64,000 nt of DNA from Haliscomenobacter sp040403615 (lineage in GTDB: Bacteria > Bacteroidota > Bacteroidia > Chitinophagales > Saprospiraceae), in assembly GCF_040403615.1 (NCBI RefSeq), contig NZ_JBBAKG010000009.1:1-64000 (forward strand). The letters run 5' to 3'. Each line of letters starts with the position of its first letter. The first letter of the stretch is position 1. The notes under the pieces are model-generated. The model saw only the letters and a program-made list of their open reading frames with translations. It did no database searches and was not told the origin of the DNA. The position numbers and the translations under genes are program-made. Below, piece after piece: positions 1-8,656 of this stretch.

Positions 1-45
1 CTCAGGTGCCTTAGGTGGTGGAAAAAAAAACAACAACGAAGCTGC
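1..45. repeat. Partial copy of the GCAGCTTC/GAAGCTGC palindromic element
   Basis: The first 45 bases hold AGGTG-type units followed by an A-rich tract and GAAGCTGC. This matches the right arm of the complete inverted-repeat element at 10121-10245. The left arm would lie outside the window, so this is a partial copy. It sits just upstream of the DUF2231 gene. Confidence 0.65.
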
Positions 46-95
46 GATATTTTCCTAAATTAAAGCACTAAAAACATTCAAAGCTGTTGCTAAAC

Positions 96-1028
96 ATGAC
101 CACTTTAACCGGACACCTGCATCCACTGCTGGTACATTTGCCCATAGGGTTTATTTTGATGGCCATTTTGCTGGATGTACTGGCATACCGCCCTGCGTAT
201 GCCCATTTCCGATCGGCGGTACAAACGACCTTATTATTGGGCTTTTTGGCTGCTGCGCTCTCCTGCGGCACGGGCTATTTGCTGTCTTTAAGTGGCGATT
301 ATTCCCCCCAAAACCTCTCGTTGCACCAATGGGGAGGATGGGCAGTGGCCGGACTGAGTGGGGTATTGTACTTTTTTCGGGCTTGGATTTTAAGCACAAA
401 CGCGCCAAATGCTCCGCGTATTTTTAGTGCTTTGCTGTTGCTATTGGGCGGGCTATTGCTGTTTACGGGGCATCAAGGGGGCAGCCTTACCCATGGGGGG
501 GATTTCCTTTGGTTGCAAGCGGTGAAAGATTCTCCAGTCCCAAAAACAGTAAATTTGGCCTTCGACTCCACCGAAATCGAGGTGCCTAAAGTCAATCCTG
601 AACTGCCCCTGGAGGCAGATCCAAAGCAGATCCAAAAACTACGCGACCTGGGTTGCAATGTACGCATCCTCCTCAAACGGCCAGTGATGCTGGATGTGAC
701 CTTGCCTGCCCAGTCTGGAAAAAGCATGGCCGAGTTGGCGCCGCACCTGGAAGCACTAGCAAAAAATATAGTGTGGCTCAATTTGGCGGACAATGAGTTC
801 CAAGAAAAAGACCTGGATGTGCTCAAGCGGATGACCAATCTCGAAAAATTGCGACTGGAGAAAAACCCGATCGGAGATGGAATCGTACAGACCTTGATGG
901 GCTTGAAACACCTGGAAGCCCTGAATTTGAACGAAACCAAAATAACTAAGGCTGGAGTCGAAAAATTAAAAACGAATTCAGGGATCAAGCGGATTTATGA
1001 TTGGAAGGCTGGGCTAGGCCAATCCTAA
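96..1028 (+). CDS. DUF2231-type membrane protein with C-terminal leucine-rich segment
   Basis: The N-terminal ~135 residues form four hydrophobic segments with the histidine-containing start HLHPLLVHLPIGF and a later GHQGGSLTHG, both characteristic of DUF2231-like inner-membrane domains. The C-terminal ~110 residues contain leucine-rich repeats (for example VWLNLADNEF, LEKLRLEKNPIGD, LEALNLNETKI). In related proteins, as I recall, a CxxCH cytochrome domain lies between these parts. Here there is no CxxCH, so the protein may have lost heme binding. ATG at 96 is chosen over an upstream TTG at 87. Its stop overlaps the stop of the convergent minus-strand gene by four bases. Function unknown; probably an envelope protein. 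Confidence 0.75.
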   Translation: MTTLTGHLHPLLVHLPIGFILMAILLDVLAYRPAYAHFRSAVQTTLLLGFLAAALSCGTGYLLSLSGDYSPQNLSLHQWGGWAVAGLSGVLYFFRAWILSTNAPNAPRIFSALLLLLGGLLLFTGHQGGSLTHGGDFLWLQAVKDSPVPKTVNLAFDSTEIEVPKVNPELPLEADPKQIQKLRDLGCNVRILLKRPVMLDVTLPAQSGKSMAELAPHLEALAKNIVWLNLADNEFQEKDLDVLKRMTNLEKLRLEKNPIGDGIVQTLMGLKHLEALNLNETKITKAGVEKLKTNSGIKRIYDWKAGLGQS

Positions 1029-2974
1029 TCCTCCACCCGATCATAATTGTTGATCCACATATTCCCGGACGGGCTTTGAAATTTCTTGATCAGGTTGACC
1101 TGAAAGAGGCTTTCCAGCACGGCTTTGGACTCCGTATCACTTTCGTCGCGCAGGAAAGCAAATTCCTTGGACGTAAAAGTTTGAAAAGCCTCAAAGAGGT
1201 ATTTTGGTGTTTTATCGTAGGCTGATTTTTCAATGCCAGGTGCCAATTGCTGAATGATCGCTTCAAAGTTTTCGTAAGGCTGCAAACCAGACAATTTGAG
1301 TTGGCCTCCTGATTTATTGGAGAAAAACAGGGTGGGCAGCTCCTTTATTTTTAGAGCATCCGCAAGTTCCAGGTCTTGTTTGAACATGGTTTGGGCTCGA
1401 CCTTCGAGGTCACGCAACAACCTTGCCGCGTCCAAGCCTACTTCAAATGCAGCCCGGTGCAGGAATTCTTTTTTAATGATGTTCTTTTTCTCTAAAAACA
1501 CCATTTCCCGGATTCTCCGCAGAAACATCACTGCTTTTCCGGTATCCTGAAGTTGAGCCGCCTTGAAGGCAATAGATGGTGGGTAAGAAGAAGGCAAGGG
1601 ATCTTCGAGCCAAATGTTTTGGTTGACAGGCATTTCATAAAAAGAACAAACCTCTTCCCAGTGGGCCGCGACATCGCTTGGTTTTTGGATTCCCCCACGA
1701 GAAAAATTGTCCCAGGAGGGCAACAACCCGCCCATTTTGTATTCAATGTTGACATGGTCAGCGTATTCCAGTTGGAGTTTTCTCAATTGGGGTTGGATCA
1801 CCCAGCAAGTAGAACAAATCGGATCCGTAAAATAAATGACCTGGATCTCTTTCTCTTCGGCGAATTTGATAATCGGCCTACTTTGCTTGCTGATGAGCGG
1901 AACCATCAATTCATCGTCAACCTTATCAATCGGATTCAGGAAATCCTTTTTGATGTCACGACCCAATTGAACCTGTTTGGCAATGTGCTCGCAGCGCAGT
2001 TGATAATAGCGTTCAAAAGCAACCTGGTGGTTTCTCTCACCAATCAAACAATGAAACAAAGTATAGGCATCTACTAATGCATTGGTGGTGCCCGCACTGG
2101 TAAAAGGCAGGGCAAGGTGCGCCGCATCGCCAATTAGCGCCACATTTTCTGAATGAAAAGCCGGGAGCAAATCAAAATCGCGGGTATGCCAGATATAGGA
2201 AGATTTGAAATCGTTTGAATACATGACTTGTTGTACAATGGGGGGGAATCCTTTCAAGAGGGTGCGACAAAACTGCCCGATAAGCTCAGGCGTCGCATCA
2301 TCGGGCAAATCCATGATGCGCACATCGTATTGGATGTACCATACCAAGTCAGTAGCGGAAGTAGGGATCATCCCAAAAGAGATGCCTTTGGACTTGTGCT
2401 GAAATTTGGTGAAGCGGTGGCTGTATTTTTTACTGATGGCTTCATCTTGTAGCAGCCCCAGGATCTCCTTGACTTCTACAGCTGTATAAGAGGTTGGGCC
2501 AAAGAGCTGTTCGCGTACCTGCGAATTTCCACCATCAGCGCCGATGAATACATCGCCGTATTCGATTTCTCCATTTTTGAAAACAGCAGCAACCGCCTTT
2601 TTATCTTCAAAAAGAAAATGAGAAAATTCCCGACCGTGCCTAATGAGCTTGTGTGGAATGAGTTGGTACAGAAATTCAATGATGTCTTTCCGTTTTATGC
2701 ATTGCCAGGGGTCGAGCTTTTGAAATTTGACCTCTTCATCATCCGGCCTTTTCAAGCTGAATGTATCAATAACCTTTCCGGGAATTTTGTATTCAATCAG
2801 CCCTTCTGACAGGCCTTTCAGAATAGAAATCCCCTCCGCATGCATCAGGAATGCATTGCCCCGCACCGGGATTTGCATAGATCGTTCATTGACGACTACC
2901 TTTTTTCCTTTTCTGTGCAGGAGAATACCCAGGGTTAAGCCCGCGATACCTCCGCCAAGAATTACAGTTTTCAT
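1025..2974 (-). CDS. FAD-dependent monooxygenase fused to DsbA-like thioredoxin domain
   Basis: Residues ~1-345 are a PHBH-type flavin monooxygenase. The dinucleotide-binding GGGIAG is at residues 7-12, the DG motif GADGGNS near 145 and the FAD-ribityl motif LIGDAAH near 280. Residues ~375-600 are a separate DsbA/FrnE/YjbH-like thioredoxin fold (Thioredoxin_5 type). It has DPICSTCW with a CSTC active site at 387-390 and the family signature MGGLLPSW. The two halves share one continuous frame with no stop or frameshift. The gene starts 1 bp after the stop of the aminotransferase, so the two are surely co-transcribed. Flavin hydroxylases usually act on aromatic or polyketide substrates; this one's substrate is unknown. 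No signal peptide is seen, so it should be cytoplasmic. Confidence 0.85.
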   Translation of the reverse strand: MKTVILGGGIAGLTLGILLHRKGKKVVVNERSMQIPVRGNAFLMHAEGISILKGLSEGLIEYKIPGKVIDTFSLKRPDDEEVKFQKLDPWQCIKRKDIIEFLYQLIPHKLIRHGREFSHFLFEDKKAVAAVFKNGEIEYGDVFIGADGGNSQVREQLFGPTSYTAVEVKEILGLLQDEAISKKYSHRFTKFQHKSKGISFGMIPTSATDLVWYIQYDVRIMDLPDDATPELIGQFCRTLLKGFPPIVQQVMYSNDFKSSYIWHTRDFDLLPAFHSENVALIGDAAHLALPFTSAGTTNALVDAYTLFHCLIGERNHQVAFERYYQLRCEHIAKQVQLGRDIKKDFLNPIDKVDDELMVPLISKQSRPIIKFAEEKEIQVIYFTDPICSTCWVIQPQLRKLQLEYADHVNIEYKMGGLLPSWDNFSRGGIQKPSDVAAHWEEVCSFYEMPVNQNIWLEDPLPSSYPPSIAFKAAQLQDTGKAVMFLRRIREMVFLEKKNIIKKEFLHRAAFEVGLDAARLLRDLEGRAQTMFKQDLELADALKIKELPTLFFSNKSGGQLKLSGLQPYENFEAIIQQLAPGIEKSAYDKTPKYLFEAFQTFTSKEFAFLRDESDTESKAVLESLFQVNLIKKFQSPSGNMWINNYDRVED

Positions 2975-2975
2975 T

Positions 2976-4139
2976 TTACAGTAGGTTCTTATTTATACGA
3001 AATAGTGCTTCTTCCAAGATTTCAGCCGATGTGGCAAAACTTAATCTAATGTATCCTTCTGCGCCCTCCCCAAACCACTGCGCGAGGCCAGGCACAACTG
3101 CCACTTTGGCTTTTTCCAACAATAATTTTTGCAGGTCGGCACTGGTCATACCCGTACCAGTTATATTTATAAAAGCGACATAACAGCCCTGCGGAGCGAT
3201 GCAGCTAAATCCTTCTATTTCATTTAATTTGGTCACACAAAGATCCCGCATGACTTGGAGGTGCAGCATAAATTCGGCCAGCCAACTGCGGCATTCCTGC
3301 AAGGCAGTTGTTGCTGCAATCTGGCCAAGTACATTGCTGCCATGTATGGTAGATTGATGCAGAGAAGTGTGGTATATTTTTTGAAAATGAGCCGCGTTGG
3401 AAACCAGGATGGCGCCAATCCGCAACCCTGCCAGGCCGTAGGATTTACTGAATCCGGTGATGGTGATGGTTCTGCGTCTTGCTTCCTCATTTAATGAAGC
3501 AACACTGGTGTAAGCAAATGGCTTGAACACGATGTCGCTCCAAATTTCATCAGAGAGAATGAGCAAATTGTGCTTTTCAGCTACAGCAACCAATTCTAGT
3601 AATTCTGTTGGCGTGAAAACTTTCCCGGTTGGGTTGAGCGGATTACACAAGCAAATCATTTTGGTTTGGGGGGTAACCAGTTGCTCCAATTGGCTGAAAT
3701 CAACTTTTTCAGTACCTGGAGGGATGGCAAAAGGGACGGCAATTGCCCCAACGGCCTCGACGGAATAACGAAACAGAAAATCAACAGGATCGAAAATTAT
3801 GGCCTCGTCGCCCGGACTCAAAAAAGATTGGCAAGTAAGGAAAATGCCAAATGCGGCGCTATCGACGGGTAAAATGTATTGCGGCAAGTAAGTGACCCGC
3901 TTGATTTCTTGGTAATGTACCGCAAGCGCCTCCCGAAGTTCTGGTAATCCCTCTGGAGGGCCGTACGAAAAATAACCGTCTTTTGCATATCGTGCTACCG
4001 CTTCCTGGATAGGTTCGGCACAAGGAAAATCTGAATCAGCGGCAGTCAAAGGAATGACGCCATCGGGCAAAGTAGCCCAACGTAGGTTGTAAGCACGCTG
4101 CTTGAGCAGTGCCAGTTTTACAGTGTTCGAAGTAAACAT
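2976..4139 (-). CDS. PLP-dependent aminotransferase, class I/II
   Basis: A 387-residue fold-type I aminotransferase. It has NPLNPTG near 167, the PLP-phenol aspartate in SDEIWSD near 197, the Schiff-base lysine K232 in GFSKSYGLAGLRIG, and a C-terminal arginine in RLSFAT for substrate carboxylate binding. These motifs fit the AspC/aromatic/MalY-like group; substrate cannot be assigned. It is the first gene of a two-gene operon with the FAD-DsbA fusion. A plausible inference is that both act on the same amino-acid-derived compound, but nothing in the sequence proves it. Upstream lies the palindromic element at 4291-4409. Confidence 0.88.
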   Translation of the reverse strand: MFTSNTVKLALLKQRAYNLRWATLPDGVIPLTAADSDFPCAEPIQEAVARYAKDGYFSYGPPEGLPELREALAVHYQEIKRVTYLPQYILPVDSAAFGIFLTCQSFLSPGDEAIIFDPVDFLFRYSVEAVGAIAVPFAIPPGTEKVDFSQLEQLVTPQTKMICLCNPLNPTGKVFTPTELLELVAVAEKHNLLILSDEIWSDIVFKPFAYTSVASLNEEARRRTITITGFSKSYGLAGLRIGAILVSNAAHFQKIYHTSLHQSTIHGSNVLGQIAATTALQECRSWLAEFMLHLQVMRDLCVTKLNEIEGFSCIAPQGCYVAFINITGTGMTSADLQKLLLEKAKVAVVPGLAQWFGEGAEGYIRLSFATSAEILEEALFRINKNLL

Positions 4140-4470
4140 TTTGAATGGACAATTGAATTTTCACTGCTATCAACTACCTACAAAGCAGTATTCGATGACA
4201 AAAAATGCCATTCAAAACGAATACAAACGCATGTAGATATCTCAAAACAGCTCAATGCACAAATATAAAAAAGAATCCACTACTTTAATAGTGGGGCAAA
4301 AATAAGTGTTCATTTTTCTTAGCCAAAGCATTAGATAAGACACTTAAAATGAACCGTTTACTCATCTAGCGCTTTGGCAAAATGAACACTTATTTTTTTA
4401 TCGCCCCTTAGCGCAGCGGATTGCTAATTTTATTTTTGATCATGGCCATTTTACACTAAAGCTCAACGAT
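4140..4470. other. Gene-free spacer holding palindromic element copy 1
   Basis: No convincing coding sequence. The spacer contains the ~118-bp palindromic element described at 4291-4409; the rest is AT-rich and shows no recognised promoter. Confidence 0.6.
4291..4409 (+). repeat. Palindromic GTGGGGC element, copy 1
   Basis: The left end is GTGGGGCAAAAATAAGTGTT and the right end is AACACTTATTTTTTTATCGC followed by CCC. Inner arms pair GCCAAAGC with GCTTTGGC, and a central AT-rich loop repeats the CACTTAAAATGAAC motif. Near-identical copies occur at 12262-12380 and, in the opposite orientation, at 20664-20780. No transposase is encoded, so it resembles a non-autonomous (MITE or REP-like) element. 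Confidence 0.9.
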
Positions 4471-4878
4471 TTAAACGTGCATTCTGGCAAAAATCAACCC
4501 GGCAATAGTTGCCTGGAAAAAACCATAGACCAACCAGGTTGCAATGATGGCCAATGAGATGTCGAGTGCGCTGAAAATCAGCACCATAATGGGTAAGGTG
4601 GCAATAATGACGTATACAAAGCCAAATTCCAATCCACGGAAAAACAGGTTTCCTACAAACAAGCCTTTAAACCTGTTCCAGAACCAAGCCAACGCAAAAG
4701 CCAGGATTACTGGGTGGACAAAATAAAAAATTTGCCGAGATTCATCGTCTACAAATACTGGATTGAAGTATTCCAATGCCACCGCTGGAAGCAAAATAGG
4801 CGTAAGTTGCAAACACAAATAAGCAAAGGCCAGCAAGACAATGCTCGCCACCAGGCCCGAGGTGAGGACTTTTTTCAT
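4471..4878 (-). CDS. Small integral membrane protein, unknown function
   Basis: A 135-residue protein with about four hydrophobic segments (residues ~7-35, 50-68, 80-105, 108-130). It has few charged residues and a C-terminal tail of one or two residues. No enzyme motif is visible. The layout recalls small four-helix membrane proteins of unknown function common in Bacteroidota. The start is ATG at 4878; gaps of more than 100 bp on both sides suggest a monocistronic gene. Confidence 0.6.
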   Translation of the reverse strand: MKKVLTSGLVASIVLLAFAYLCLQLTPILLPAVALEYFNPVFVDDESRQIFYFVHPVILAFALAWFWNRFKGLFVGNLFFRGLEFGFVYVIIATLPIMVLIFSALDISLAIIATWLVYGFFQATIAGLIFARMHV

Positions 4879-4984
4879 TCAATGGTATTTTTGGTGAAAA
4901 AATAAATATTGAATGAAAGTAGGCCAGTTCGGGATTACTGGCTATGATATCCATCACTGGAAAGATTGGAATAAATCAGTCTTT

Positions 4985-5455
4985 CTAAAGCCGCTCCAAC
5001 TCAACTCCATAGTCATACTGGAGATCTTCGTGCAACATCGGAATCACCTTGCGGATCCTTTCCAATTGCCGATCATAGAGGTTCTGGAGTACGGTGATTT
5101 TTTTGATGGAAGGCCGAAAAGCTTTCAGTTGGGCGCAAAAGAAAAGCAACAGTTCTACTTCGGTTTCTTTCTTGCCGGAATACCGAATGCTGGTTTTGAC
5201 TTGGCGCAGAATTTTTCCTATCCCTTTTTTGATGTAGATCGAAGATTTGGTGTTGATCTCGGCAAATTGTGCGGCCATCTCTTCCTGGATTCTGAGAATG
5301 TAGGCCGTTTCGTCATCGGCCTCAAACAGCAGGTAACTGAGCAATTCCTTGGTTTCTTTTTTGAATTTGCTCAAACGCAAACACAACGCAACCAACTCGT
5401 AAGGCGATCGCTGCTCCAATTCTTTTTTTAAATCTTTTACGCTGGCCGCTTTCAT
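4985..5455 (-). CDS. Conserved helical protein, unknown function
   Basis: A 156-residue, highly charged protein (rich in K, E, L and R) with no signal peptide or membrane segment. It is predicted mostly alpha-helical and begins MKAASVKDLKKEL. I do not recognise a family. Codon use resembles the neighbours, which supports a real gene. It is separated from the downstream membrane-protein gene by ~106 bp. Confidence 0.6.
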   Translation of the reverse strand: MKAASVKDLKKELEQRSPYELVALCLRLSKFKKETKELLSYLLFEADDETAYILRIQEEMAAQFAEINTKSSIYIKKGIGKILRQVKTSIRYSGKKETEVELLLFFCAQLKAFRPSIKKITVLQNLYDRQLERIRKVIPMLHEDLQYDYGVELERL

Positions 5456-5572
5456 TTATCTGCGTTTTAATCTGTGTAGCATCTGCGCGAAATGAAAATG
5501 CCCAGTAGTGTGAAAAAATTACTCAAATAAACAAACTTGAGCTCTTTACGGGAAAATAGGAAGTAATCAGCC

Positions 5573-6706
5573 CTATCCGAAGACCTTAAGTAATCCTTTT
5601 TTAAACAATTCCAGGTCTTCCATTTTGCCTGTGCTTACCCGACACCATTCGGAAAGTGGTAAAAATGGACGCCCCACTTCAACGCCTTGTCCCCGCATGT
5701 CGCGGATGACACTACTGATTTCTCTACCGGTTTTGAAGAACACAAAATTGGCATGGCTGCGCACATAAGGGAGCTTCAACGTTTCTAGCGTCTTATAGAT
5801 CAGGGCTTTGCCTTCGGTGTTTTTCTGGAGGCTATACTTGTAAAACGTTGCATCATCAAGGGCAGCATTGGCGGCATGAAGTGCCAACATATTGGGCTCG
5901 TCTACTTGTACGGCTGCTATGCGCCGAATCAGGTCAGGCCTTGCAACAAGGTACCCAATGCGGATACCCGCCATGCCATAAACCTTTGAAAAAGTACGAG
6001 AGACAATGACGTTGGCGTTCTTTTTGACCATTTCCACCATGCTGGGATAACCAGGCTCGGTCACATAATCGATGTAGGCTTCATCACAAAAAACCACGGC
6101 ACGCTTGGAAACCGAGGCGCAAAAATCCCGCAACTTTGCCGCAGGCAAAATACTTCCGGTAGGGTTATTGGGGTTGCAAAAGAAAACGAGACGGGTATTG
6201 GAACTGATCCGGCGCTCCATTTCATCGAGGTCAAAGGTCAGGTTTTCGTTGTCCATCACAGGAACCCGATTGACGTAGCCACCAAATGCTTCGGCGTAAT
6301 GCAACATCGCCTCAAAAGTAGGGGTGCCAGAAATGACTTCTCCTTCAAAAAGGCGCAAGGCCAGGGCAGTGATTTTTAAGCCTTCTGTAGATCCAACGGT
6401 GAGCAGGATATGATCGGTGCTGACCCCTTCTTTGTCTGCTATTTTTTGCAATACTGCATCCGTTTCTTCCCAAGGGTAGCGGCATATCTTGTCGAATGCT
6501 CCGGTGATGGCTTTGCGCACCAGTTCAGAAGGCCCGTAAGGATTTTCGTTGGCGTTTAATTTGGCGGTAACCCCAGGTGGTAAGTTATGCAGAGAAGTTA
6601 AAAAATGCTCAAAGGAGGCTGCCTTTCCGGGAACACTCAGCAAAGGCAAGGCTCCAGTTGCAAGGCCAGCAGTGCGAAGCCATTGGCGGCGGGAAAGATT
6701 GGACAT
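5573..6706 (-). CDS. Tat-exported histidinol-phosphate-type aminotransferase
   Basis: Residues 1-30 form a twin-arginine signal (SRRQWLRTAG, hydrophobic stretch, then GKAAS). The rest is a HisC-like fold-type I aminotransferase: NENPYGPS near 53, FCNPNNPTGS near 177, DEAYIDY near 208, and the PLP lysine K241 in SRTFSKVYGMAGIRIGY. Length (377) matches HisC. Export by Tat suggests the cofactor is bound before translocation and that it acts in the periplasm, so it is unlikely to be the biosynthetic HisC. No his genes are nearby. The substrate is unknown. Confidence 0.85.
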   Translation of the reverse strand: MSNLSRRQWLRTAGLATGALPLLSVPGKAASFEHFLTSLHNLPPGVTAKLNANENPYGPSELVRKAITGAFDKICRYPWEETDAVLQKIADKEGVSTDHILLTVGSTEGLKITALALRLFEGEVISGTPTFEAMLHYAEAFGGYVNRVPVMDNENLTFDLDEMERRISSNTRLVFFCNPNNPTGSILPAAKLRDFCASVSKRAVVFCDEAYIDYVTEPGYPSMVEMVKKNANVIVSRTFSKVYGMAGIRIGYLVARPDLIRRIAAVQVDEPNMLALHAANAALDDATFYKYSLQKNTEGKALIYKTLETLKLPYVRSHANFVFFKTGREISSVIRDMRGQGVEVGRPFLPLSEWCRVSTGKMEDLELFKKGLLKVFG

Positions 6707-6866
6707 AGGTGATAGGTTAAATGGTTAAAGTTGTTCAGTTAGATGACTGGCTATAAATATAGAGAACTGGATGCGAATTGGCTGCATATTTTTGCGCTTA
6801 GGTCAAACCTCAGGGGAACTTTCCTCGCTCAACGCTGGTTCTGCGCTTTAACAAAACCGCCAAACC

Positions 6867-7559
6867 GTGGAAATCAGTTCCGAAAAATACCCGCGTACCC
6901 ATCACTTCCCATTCTCGGAAGGAGCTGTCAATGATGACCGCATTCAGGACGAATGGCAGGACTTGTTGGCGCAGGAAATCGTCGTGACTGAAAAACTGGA
7001 CGGCGAAAACACCTGCATCAAATCCAGCGGGGTATATGCTCGCTCACATGGAGCAGTAAACCGCAACCCTTGGGCCAAACCCATCTGGGAAATCTGGGAT
7101 CGTGTAGGCAGATCCCTGCAAGACCTGCATCTTTTTGGCGAAAACCTTTACGCCATCCACAGCATCACCTATGAGCGATTGGACAGTCATTTTTACCTGT
7201 TTGCTGTACGCGACAATGGCCTCTGGCTGTCTTGGGATGAAGTGGAATGGTATGCCCAATTGCTCGACTTGCCCACCGTACCCTTGCTGGAACGCGGCAC
7301 CTTTACGGCAACACAATTACAAAAAATCATTGCGAACCAACAAGCCCAGGGCAGTTGTTTTGGCGGCGAAAGCGAAGGCGTAGTGTGCCGCAATGCAGCT
7401 GCTTTTCCCGAAACTGAATTCGCGCAGCAGGTGCTGAAATACGTTCGCAAAAACCACGTACAAACCGATGAACATTGGATACGCAACTGGAAAAGAGCCC
7501 CTCTTTGGTTTGAACGGCCAGATTTTCAAGCAGCAAACCCCGAACTGGACGCTCATTGA
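6867..7559 (+). CDS. ATP-dependent RNA ligase (Rnl-type), RNA repair
   Basis: A 230-residue nucleotidyltransferase. Motif I is TEKLDGENT with the AMP-accepting lysine K43, motif IV is ESEGVVCR near 174 and motif V is VLKYVRKNHV near 197. The N-terminal KYPRTHHFPFS is typical of short bacterial RNA ligases that join 3'-OH and 5'-PO4 ends. The start is taken as GTG at 6867 because the conserved region begins within seven codons and no in-frame ATG lies upstream close by. The 3' end overlaps the next gene by ~90 bp, giving tight coupling. The partner gene supplies the end-healing activities. Confidence 0.85.
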   Translation: MEISSEKYPRTHHFPFSEGAVNDDRIQDEWQDLLAQEIVVTEKLDGENTCIKSSGVYARSHGAVNRNPWAKPIWEIWDRVGRSLQDLHLFGENLYAIHSITYERLDSHFYLFAVRDNGLWLSWDEVEWYAQLLDLPTVPLLERGTFTATQLQKIIANQQAQGSCFGGESEGVVCRNAAAFPETEFAQQVLKYVRKNHVQTDEHWIRNWKRAPLWFERPDFQAANPELDAH

Positions 7560-8595
7560 GTCGCTGGACTGGGTACAACCCATGCGCGACTGCCCGCAGG
7601 AACCAGACTACCACGCCGAGGGCGATGTTTGGACGCATACCCGCATGGTCATGGAGGCACTGCTGGCACTTCCTGCTTTTCAAACCCTGGATGGGCGAGA
7701 GCAATCGCTGCTTTTTCACGCAGCACTGTTGCACGATGTAGCCAAACCCCAGTGTACAGTTATTGAAGACGGAAAAATCAGTTCGCCGCGCCACGCCAAA
7801 GTCGGAGAAAAAGTAGCCCGCGAGATCCTCTGGGATTGCGAGCTGCCTTTTCGGGAGGAAGTTTGTGCCTTGGTGCGCTTGCACGGCTTGCCGCTTTGGA
7901 TCATGGACAAGCCCGACCCGATTCGGGCGGCCATATTGTCGAGTTGGCGGGTGCGCAACGAGCTGATTTTTCTACTCGCCAAAGCAGATGTTTTGGGCCG
8001 CATCAGTGCTACCCGGGATGAACTGATGTACCGCGCCGAGCTTTTTCGGGAGCTTTGTCTGGACAATCACTGCTTCGAGCAAGTGGCAATTTGGCACAAC
8101 GAGCACAGCCGCTACCGCTATTTTTGGTCGGAGGAGACCTACCCAGTGGAAGTTTTTGACGATACGGCTTTCGAAGTCATTGTGTTGGCAGGCATCGCAG
8201 GCAGCGGCAAGGATACCTACTACGCCAAACATTACGCCCATTTGCCCGCGGTAAGCCTGGATAACATCCGTAAGGAGCTGAAAATCAAACCCGACGACCG
8301 CGATGGGCAAGGTAAAGTAGCCAGACTGGCTTACGAGCGCGCCAAAGAGTTCTGTCGGCGCAAGCAGTCTTTTGTATGGAACAGCACCAATCTTACCCAG
8401 GACCTCCGGGCTCGCTTGTTCAATGCACTGCGGGTATATGATCCCAAATTTACCATCGTTTACCTTGAAACTTCTCAGGAAAATATTTTCAGTCGAAGAA
8501 AAGAAGACATCAAAACCAGCATTCTGGAGCGCATGATCCAGCAATTGGATATGCCTTTGGTAGGTGAAGGCCACGAAGTGAAATGGGTAAAATAG
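7468..8595 (+). CDS. HD-Pnk: HD phosphoesterase plus polynucleotide 5'-kinase
   Basis: Residues ~30-215 carry an HD phosphohydrolase domain: H49, H57 in WTHTRMV, the HD pair H89-D90 in ALLHDVAKP, and D174. Residues ~235-375 form a P-loop kinase: Walker A GIAGSGKD (242-249), then SLDNIRKE with the likely catalytic D265. This architecture matches the biochemically described Runella slithyformis HD-Pnk, which removes 2',3'-cyclic or 3'-phosphates (HD) and phosphorylates 5'-OH ends (Pnk). With the overlapping RNA ligase it forms a complete heal-and-seal pathway. The start at 7468 is preferred because the conserved LDWVQPMRDCPQ begins at residue 33. Confidence 0.88.
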   Translation: MNIGYATGKEPLFGLNGQIFKQQTPNWTLIESLDWVQPMRDCPQEPDYHAEGDVWTHTRMVMEALLALPAFQTLDGREQSLLFHAALLHDVAKPQCTVIEDGKISSPRHAKVGEKVAREILWDCELPFREEVCALVRLHGLPLWIMDKPDPIRAAILSSWRVRNELIFLLAKADVLGRISATRDELMYRAELFRELCLDNHCFEQVAIWHNEHSRYRYFWSEETYPVEVFDDTAFEVIVLAGIAGSGKDTYYAKHYAHLPAVSLDNIRKELKIKPDDRDGQGKVARLAYERAKEFCRRKQSFVWNSTNLTQDLRARLFNALRVYDPKFTIVYLETSQENIFSRRKEDIKTSILERMIQQLDMPLVGEGHEVKWVK

Positions 8596-8656
8596 ACGCG
8601 GAGCAACAAGTCAAATAATTTCCGTTATTTGCGGTACGAACCATTCCACACCACCC

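Noticed and set aside
6743..6934. 63-codon plus-strand frame before the RNA ligase
   Set aside because: It overlaps the ligase start in another frame and shows no homologous pattern.
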